A stretch of 56,426 nt of DNA from an uncultured Lachnospiraceae bacterium (GTDB taxonomy: Bacteria; Bacillota; Clostridia; Lachnospirales; Lachnospiraceae), in assembly GCA_902781215.1 (NCBI GenBank), contig CACZIO010000013.1, positions 1 through 56,426 of the forward strand, written 5' to 3'. Position 1 is the first letter of the stretch, and every line of letters starts with the position of its first letter. Shown here in pieces: positions 52,001 to 56,426 of the stretch. Made by a program: the position numbers and the translations under genes. The notes beneath the pieces were generated by a model. The model did not search any database, was not told the origin of the DNA, and saw only the letters and a list, made by a program, of their open reading frames with translations.

Positions 52001-53365
52001 TCACCTCTCCTCAACGACCTGGAAGATGTAGAACTTCAGATAATAGGACTCGTCAGAGGCCCACAGGATCGGATGGTCGGGCGCCTGGGTGCGGAATTCC
52101 ACCTGGCGGAGGCGCTTATGGGCGTCCCTGGCCGCCTGGGCAATGGTGTCGCGGAAGAGATCCGGGTCCATGAAGTGGGAGCAGGAGCAGGTGGCGAGGA
52201 AGCCGCCGTCTTTGACAAGACGGAGCCCGCGTTGGTTGATTTCACGGTAGCCGCGCACAGCTGCCTTGATGGAATTGCGGGATTTGGTGAAGGCGGGCGG
52301 ATCCAGGATGACGACATCGTACAGTTCCCCTTCCCTGTGGAGGGCGGGGAGCAGGTCGAAAATATCCGCGCACTGGTAGCGGAGGCGGGTGCCTGCGGCA
52401 TTGACCAGCCAGTCAGCCTGCCCGGCGGGGGCGGCAAACCCGTTCAGGGCGGCGTTTTCCGCAGCCTGCGCGATGGCAAGATCCGACGCGTCGACGCTGG
52501 TGACCTCGGCGGCGCCGGCCAGGGCCGCGTTCAGCCCGAATGACCCGGTGTGGGTGAAGCAGTCCAGGACGCGGGTGCCCGGGCAGAGCCTGGCGATGGC
52601 GCGCCGGTTTTCCTTCTGATCCAGGAAAAAGCCGGTCTTCTGGCCGTTTTCCACATCGACGATATAGCGGACGCCATTTTCCGTGATCGGGACCCGGGTG
52701 TCGAAGGGCTCTCCGATAAAGCCCTTAAAGCGCGGCAGACCCTCTTTTTCACGGACCTTGGCGTCGCTCCGCTCATAGATCCCCCGGATCACGATCCCAT
52801 CCTCCGCCAGGATCTGCACCAGGGAGGAGAGCAGGAAGGGCTTGAGCCGGTCGATGCCCAGGGCCAGGGACTCCACGACCAGAACATCCTCGTACTTGTC
52901 CACGGTCAGCCCCGGCAGGAAGTCCGCCTCGCCGAAGATCAGGCGGCATGACGACGTGTCGATCACTTTTTTTCGATATTCCCATGCAGCCCGCACACGC
53001 CCTGCCAGGAAAGCCGGTGTGATGGACTGGTCCTTCCGGCGGCTCAGCATGCGGATGCAGAGCCTGGACGCGCGGTTGACAAAGCCCCGGCCGAGCACGA
53101 ATCCGTCGAAATCGTGGACTTCGAGAATGTCCCCGTCTTCAAAGTCCCCTTCAAAATGGTCGATCTCGTTGTCGTAGATCCACTGGCCGCCCGCTTTCAG
53201 GGCCCGCGCGCCGCCCTTTCTGACCCAGGCGGACGAGCCGCAGGACAGGTCCCGCGTGTCATTCATATCCATTTCCCTGTCAAAAAAAGAATTCCGGCTT
53301 TCAATTAAAGAATTCTGATTTTCCAAAAAAGAATCCCGGCCGGCTGTATGTGTGTCTTTTGTCAT
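52001..53365 (-). CDS. 23S rRNA (cytosine-5)-methyltransferase-like protein (RlmI family)
   Basis: This 454-residue protein starts at the ATG with TTGGAGGACATA in front. After an N-terminal linker (about 8-36) made of short repeats (FLENQNSLIESRNSFFDRE), it has a PUA domain (about 45-105: WVRKGGARALKAGGQWIYDN, FVLGRGFVNRASRLCIRMLS). A central domain follows, then the SAM-binding fold (DCFTHTGSFGLNAALAG, about 278-294; VDASDLAIAQAAENAALNGF) and the catalytic YDVVILDPPAFTKSRNSI (about 358-375; D-P-P-A-F). TCSCSHFMD holds the Cys near the active site. The layout fits RlmI/YccW. Methylation of 23S rRNA is inferred from the family. Confidence 0.88.
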   Translation of the reverse strand: MTKDTHTAGRDSFLENQNSLIESRNSFFDREMDMNDTRDLSCGSSAWVRKGGARALKAGGQWIYDNEIDHFEGDFEDGDILEVHDFDGFVLGRGFVNRASRLCIRMLSRRKDQSITPAFLAGRVRAAWEYRKKVIDTSSCRLIFGEADFLPGLTVDKYEDVLVVESLALGIDRLKPFLLSSLVQILAEDGIVIRGIYERSDAKVREKEGLPRFKGFIGEPFDTRVPITENGVRYIVDVENGQKTGFFLDQKENRRAIARLCPGTRVLDCFTHTGSFGLNAALAGAAEVTSVDASDLAIAQAAENAALNGFAAPAGQADWLVNAAGTRLRYQCADIFDLLPALHREGELYDVVILDPPAFTKSRNSIKAAVRGYREINQRGLRLVKDGGFLATCSCSHFMDPDLFRDTIAQAARDAHKRLRQVEFRTQAPDHPILWASDESYYLKFYIFQVVEER

Positions 53366-53446
53366 TATGTCCTCCAAATCTGAGCTTAATCCCCATAAAA
53401 GAGGTTCAGGGAAACAGCAGGCCGTTCCGGTATGGTTGGGGGCAGT

Positions 53447-53460
53447 CACTCATGTGAGTG
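53447..53460. promoter_or_regulatory. Palindrome in the divergent gap before the methyltransferase and degV genes
   Basis: CACTCATGTGAGTG has perfect six-base arms, with two direct copies of GGCCGTTCCGG on either side (about 53420 and 53463). The gap 53366-53862 separates divergent genes and probably holds both promoters; TATACT on the minus strand (53513-53518) and TATGAT on the plus strand (53684-53689) are possible -10 boxes without good -35 partners. Confidence 0.35.
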
Positions 53461-53862
53461 CCGGCCGTTCCGGAATGAGCGGGGAGCTGCCGTTTCTATA
53501 AGTGTATTCTTCAGTATAGCATATTTCCGGGCGCGGGCACAGCTGACCACGCGGGCTGCGTAACCCCTCGAATTTCGTGGCGGTCTGAGCAGTAACAACG
53601 GGCGTCAATAGATACGCTCCGGATGCCTCCGGATACGCACTCCGGATACACACAGATAAACGGGACTGCACACGCAGACGAAATATGATAAGATGTATTA
53701 ATGAAAACCACGTCAGGACGTTTTGGAAACAGATTTTTTTTAGACAGAAGTCTATGAAATGACAGACGCGGGAACGCGGCAGACTTTACACACCTTCCGT
53801 GCACAGAACGATGTGCTTTCTTCACCGGACATGTCTGAAAACAGGAGGTCATCACCACTGAT

Positions 53863-54750
53863 ATGAATACACAGATCATAGAGAATGCAAACAACAATGG
53901 CGAGCGGATCGCGGTACTGGTGGATTCCGGCTGTGATATTGCCCAGGAGTGCATCGACAAGTATAATCTCTGGCTTCTTCCCCTGCACATCGATTATCCG
54001 GAGAAGGCCTATCTGGACGGCGTGGATATCGACCCGCAGATGGTCTATGACCGCTATCCGCAGGACTACCCCAAGACATCGACGCCCTCCCTCCAGGAGG
54101 TCCTGGACAAGCTGAACGAGATCGCGGATGCCGGCTTCAACAAGGTCATTGCGGTCTGTATCTCCAGCGGCCTGAGCGGGACCTGGAATGCCGTCCGCGT
54201 CGCGTCCCTTCAGCAGGACAGGGTCGAGGTCTTTGTTTTTGACACCAAAAACATCTCGGTCGCCTCCGGGCTTCTCGGCATCTGGGCATCCTATAAGGTC
54301 TCGCAGGGACTCTCCTTTGCGGAGGTATGTCAGGCGCTGGAGGACAAGATCTACGATTCCAAAGTCATGTTCTACATGGATTCTCTGGAGTATCTTCAGC
54401 GGGGCGGACGCATCGGCACTGTCACATCCATGATCGGCCAGGCCCTGAAGATCAAACCCATCATCGCCTGCAATAAAGAGGGCATCTACTACACGGTCTC
54501 CCTCATCCGGGGGAGCCGCCAGGGCAAAAACAAGCTCCTCAAGGAGATGGTCAAGTTCTGCAGGGGCCACCATGTCTGGCTGGGCCTTGGGCATGGGGCC
54601 GCCGCGGCGGAGCTGCAGGAGATGGAGAAGATGGTGACCGCCGAGCTCGGCGACAGCGGGGAGATCCTCTACCGCAAGCAGATCGCCGCGACCCTGGCCC
54701 TCAACACGGGCCCCGGCCTCATCGGGGTCGCCGCCATCCTGGATCCGTGA
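53863..54750 (+). CDS. DegV family fatty-acid-binding protein
   Basis: This 295-residue protein shows the DegV pattern: IAVLVDSGCDIAQECIDKYN (about 15-34), LWLLPLHIDYPEKAYLDGVD (about 35-54), YPKTSTPSLQEVLDKLNE (the T-S-x-P-S loop, about 69-86), IAVCISSGLSGTWNAVRVAS (about 97-116) and the C-terminal Y-L-x-R-G-G-R-I loop (LEYLQRGGRIGTVTSMIGQA, about 179-198; KIKPII). DegV/FakB proteins bind a fatty acid and present it to the kinase FakA; no FakA is in the window. AGGAGG lies about 15 bases before ATG, farther than usual. The ending NTGPGLIGV is typical. Confidence 0.92.
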   Translation: MNTQIIENANNNGERIAVLVDSGCDIAQECIDKYNLWLLPLHIDYPEKAYLDGVDIDPQMVYDRYPQDYPKTSTPSLQEVLDKLNEIADAGFNKVIAVCISSGLSGTWNAVRVASLQQDRVEVFVFDTKNISVASGLLGIWASYKVSQGLSFAEVCQALEDKIYDSKVMFYMDSLEYLQRGGRIGTVTSMIGQALKIKPIIACNKEGIYYTVSLIRGSRQGKNKLLKEMVKFCRGHHVWLGLGHGAAAAELQEMEKMVTAELGDSGEILYRKQIAATLALNTGPGLIGVAAILDP

Positions 54751-54873
54751 AGATTCCCGGGCCCCGGCTCCTGTTTTCGCTTTCAGCTGCTCCGCATACC
54801 GGCAAAGAATGGCCGATTCTGCATGATTTTTGTATACATGTATATTTTTATTCTGTTTTTCCGCTCTTTGGAC

Positions 54874-54902
54874 TGGAAAAATCTTACTATGCGCTTTATA
54901 AT
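54874..54902 (+). promoter_or_regulatory. Probable ilvE promoter
   Basis: TGGAAA (54874-54879), 17 bases, TATAAT (54897-54902). About 145 bases of leader separate it from the ATG at 55053. I looked for T-box leader features and saw none; no other feature is clear in 54751-55052. Confidence 0.5.
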
Positions 54903-55052
54903 AAGTTAATTGTCCGACCGGACTTATGAAACCGGTGGATATCCACGTACTGATGGTACAATACAGACCGCATTGACAGATGCGGATCGTATCTCGACGG
55001 AAGCCGGAGTAACTGGAAGCTGAAAGAAACACTGCAGCTGGAGGAAGCAAGT

Positions 55053-56084
55053 ATGGAAAAGAAAAACATCGATTGGAGTAACCTGGGGTTTGGATATATC
55101 GTGACGGACAAGCGTTACGTATCCATGTTCAAGGACGGCGCATGGGATGAGGGCGCGCTGATCAGCGACGACAAGATCGTGATGAGCGAGGACGCCGGTG
55201 TCCTGCACTATTCGCAGTCCATTTTTGAGGGACTCAAGGCCTATACGACCGAAGACGGCCGCATTGTCTGTTTCCGCCCCGACCTCAATGCAGAGCGCAT
55301 GGTCAATTCCGCACTCCGCATGGAAATGCCTCCCTTCCCGGCTGATCGATTTATTGATTCCGTCGTACAGACTGTCCGCGCGAACGCGGCCTGGGTACCG
55401 CCCTATGGAACCGGCGCGACGCTCTATGTCCGCCCCCTCATGTTCGGTATCAGCCCCGTCATCGGCGTCAAGCCCGCGGAAGAATATATGTACCGTGTCT
55501 TCGTGACACCTGTCGGCCCTTACTTCAAGGGCGGCGCGACCCCGATCGCCATCAAGGTCAGTGACTACGACCGCGCGGCACCCCGGGGAACCGGCCACAT
55601 TAAGGCGGGCCTGAACTACGCCATGAGCCTGCTGCCCGTCATGGAGGCTCACAGGGAGGGCTTTGCGGAGAACCTCTACCTGGATCCCGCGACCCGCACC
55701 AAGATCGAAGAGACCGGCGGCGCCAACATCATTTTTGTCGACGAGGACGGCAACCTGGTCATCCCCACTTCCGACAGCATCCTGCCCTCCATCACCCGCC
55801 GCAGCATCCACTATGTCGCGGAGCACTACCTGGGTCTCAAGGTCACCGAGCGTGTCGTCACTCTCAAGGAGGTCGAGGACGGCCACTTCAGAGAGGCCGG
55901 CCTGTGCGGCACCGCGGCGGTCATTTCCCCGCTCGGCTGCATCAACGACCACGGCAAGGAGATCATGTTCTCCAACGGCATGGAGCACGTCGGCCCCGTG
56001 ATCCAGAAGCTGTACGATACCCTGACCGGCATCCAGGCCGGCCGCATCGAGGCCCCCGAAGGCTGGATCGTCGAGATCTGCTGA
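55053..56084 (+). CDS. ilvE: Branched-chain amino acid aminotransferase
   Basis: This 343-residue class IV PLP aminotransferase interconverts Val, Leu and Ile with their keto acids. Family motifs: VLHYSQSIFEGLKAY (about 50-64), RPDLNAERMVNSALRMEMP (about 75-93), LYVRPLMFGISPVIGVKPAE, the PLP-lysine region GTGHIKAGLNYAMSLLPVME (about 179-198, Lys 184), the TGGANIIFVDED loop, SILPSITRRSIHYVA (about 245-259) and CGTAAVISPLG (about 286-296). The length fits the bacterial BCAT type of about 340 residues. GGAGG lies nine bases upstream of the ATG. It is followed by repeat cluster D. Confidence 0.95.
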   Translation: MEKKNIDWSNLGFGYIVTDKRYVSMFKDGAWDEGALISDDKIVMSEDAGVLHYSQSIFEGLKAYTTEDGRIVCFRPDLNAERMVNSALRMEMPPFPADRFIDSVVQTVRANAAWVPPYGTGATLYVRPLMFGISPVIGVKPAEEYMYRVFVTPVGPYFKGGATPIAIKVSDYDRAAPRGTGHIKAGLNYAMSLLPVMEAHREGFAENLYLDPATRTKIEETGGANIIFVDEDGNLVIPTSDSILPSITRRSIHYVAEHYLGLKVTERVVTLKEVEDGHFREAGLCGTAAVISPLGCINDHGKEIMFSNGMEHVGPVIQKLYDTLTGIQAGRIEAPEGWIVEIC

Positions 56085-56116
56085 GAATCTCCCGAAAGGA
56101 GCCGCAGGAAGGAGCC

Positions 56117-56275
56117 GCAGGGACGGTTCTCCGGCCCCTTTTCCGGGAATCACAGGAAAGGTGTCACGGGGACGGTTCTCCGGTTCATTTCCTCCGGGAA
56201 CCATGATGGGACCAGAGAACCGTCCCCTTGGTCCCGAAGCCACGGTGGGACCAGAGAACCGTCCCCATGGTTCCC
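56117..56275. repeat. GGGGACGG repeat cluster D (two forward, two inverted copies)
   Basis: Forward cores near 56119 and 56168 (GGGACGGTTCTCCGG), then two inverted copies in GGGACCAGAGAACCGTCCCC (56208-56227 and 56247-56266). Forward and inverted copies can pair, and the inverted ones carry short GGGACC/GGTCCC arms of their own. Confidence 0.85.
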
Positions 56276-56340
56276 ATCGCAGAAATCGGACAGGGGCTGC
56301 CGCAGACGGGCTGCCCCTGCCGCTGTTTTGTGTCACAGTC

Positions 56341-56368
56341 AAAAATAAACCCCCTGCTCTGCAGGGGG
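56341..56368 (-). terminator. Intrinsic terminator for a minus-strand gene beyond the window
   Basis: CCCCCTGC-TCT-GCAGGGGG (56350-56368) is a perfect eight-base stem. On the minus strand it is followed by TTTATTTTT, so it would end a transcript entering from the right edge. No gene is recognisable in 56369-56426. Confidence 0.6.
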
Positions 56369-56426
56369 AGGGCAGATCTTTAGATACAAGTAAACTCCCG
56401 TGATAAGATAAATGTGGGTCTGGAAA

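Noticed and set aside
54751-55052. A T-box leader before ilvE
   Set aside because: No AGGGTGG-type antiterminator sequence or specifier-loop arrangement is visible.

Overview
The window looks like a chromosomal segment of a mid-GC, Gram-positive anaerobe of the Clostridia, most likely a gut or rumen Lachnospiraceae. This is inferred from gene content: sortase B, a lipoprotein-type solute-binding protein, LicD/TagD surface-polymer genes, the antiterminator GlpP, the glycerol-associated FAD oxidoreductase pair with DUF1667, VanZ, and AGGAGG-type ribosome binding sites. No 16S or tRNA gene is present to confirm it.

Layout. (1) 1-6.4 kb: the 3' end of a very large modular surface protein, then a small membrane-anchored LRR protein. 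(2) 6.4-7.0 kb: gene-poor DNA with a decayed AraC-type regulator. (3) 7.0-22.8 kb: the most distinctive block. It holds an uncharacterised nucleotidyltransferase (NTP_transf_5 type), an HPr-kinase-like protein, a PqqD-type peptide chaperone, a 33-residue peptide with its own promoter and strong ribosome binding site, a 2,231-residue secreted protein with a transglutaminase-like domain, an S26-type signal peptidase, a peptide-type ABC exporter, a 25-repeat membrane-anchored protein, and the broken C-terminus of a second HPr-kinase-like gene. Together these look like a RiPP-like peptide modification and export cluster without a recognisable lasso or lanthipeptide cyclase. (4) 22.9-27.0 kb: a small conserved protein, VanZ, a recombination scar, an AT-richer pair (AAA ATPase plus a possible PD-(D/E)XK protein, a defence candidate) and sortase B. 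(5) 27.0-35.3 kb: thymidylate kinase followed by a surface-glycan operon (three GT2 glycosyltransferases, a flippase, LicD, TagD, an asparagine-synthase-like protein). (6) 35.4-39.5 kb: a polar amino acid ABC transporter and a DapF/CntK-like racemase. (7) 39.8-47.0 kb: a glycerol regulon (GlpP, GlpK, GlpF, GlpA-like dehydrogenase, partner flavoprotein, DUF1667). (8) 47.1-56.4 kb: mixed genes: two membrane proteins with extracellular domains, a dinB pseudogene, a thioesterase, a lipid kinase, an rRNA methyltransferase, DegV and IlvE.

Repeats shape the region. A GGGGACGGTTCTCCGG element occurs in four intergenic clusters. A 113-bp element with a TATAAT box and a long hairpin occurs twice, 3.1 kb apart, and its first copy is fused to a scrap of glycosyltransferase gene. 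Short in-frame tandem repeats sit in linkers of several unrelated genes.

All functions are read from motifs and remembered family features; no database search was run. Start sites were moved from the longest reading frame where the ribosome binding site or family alignment argued for it.
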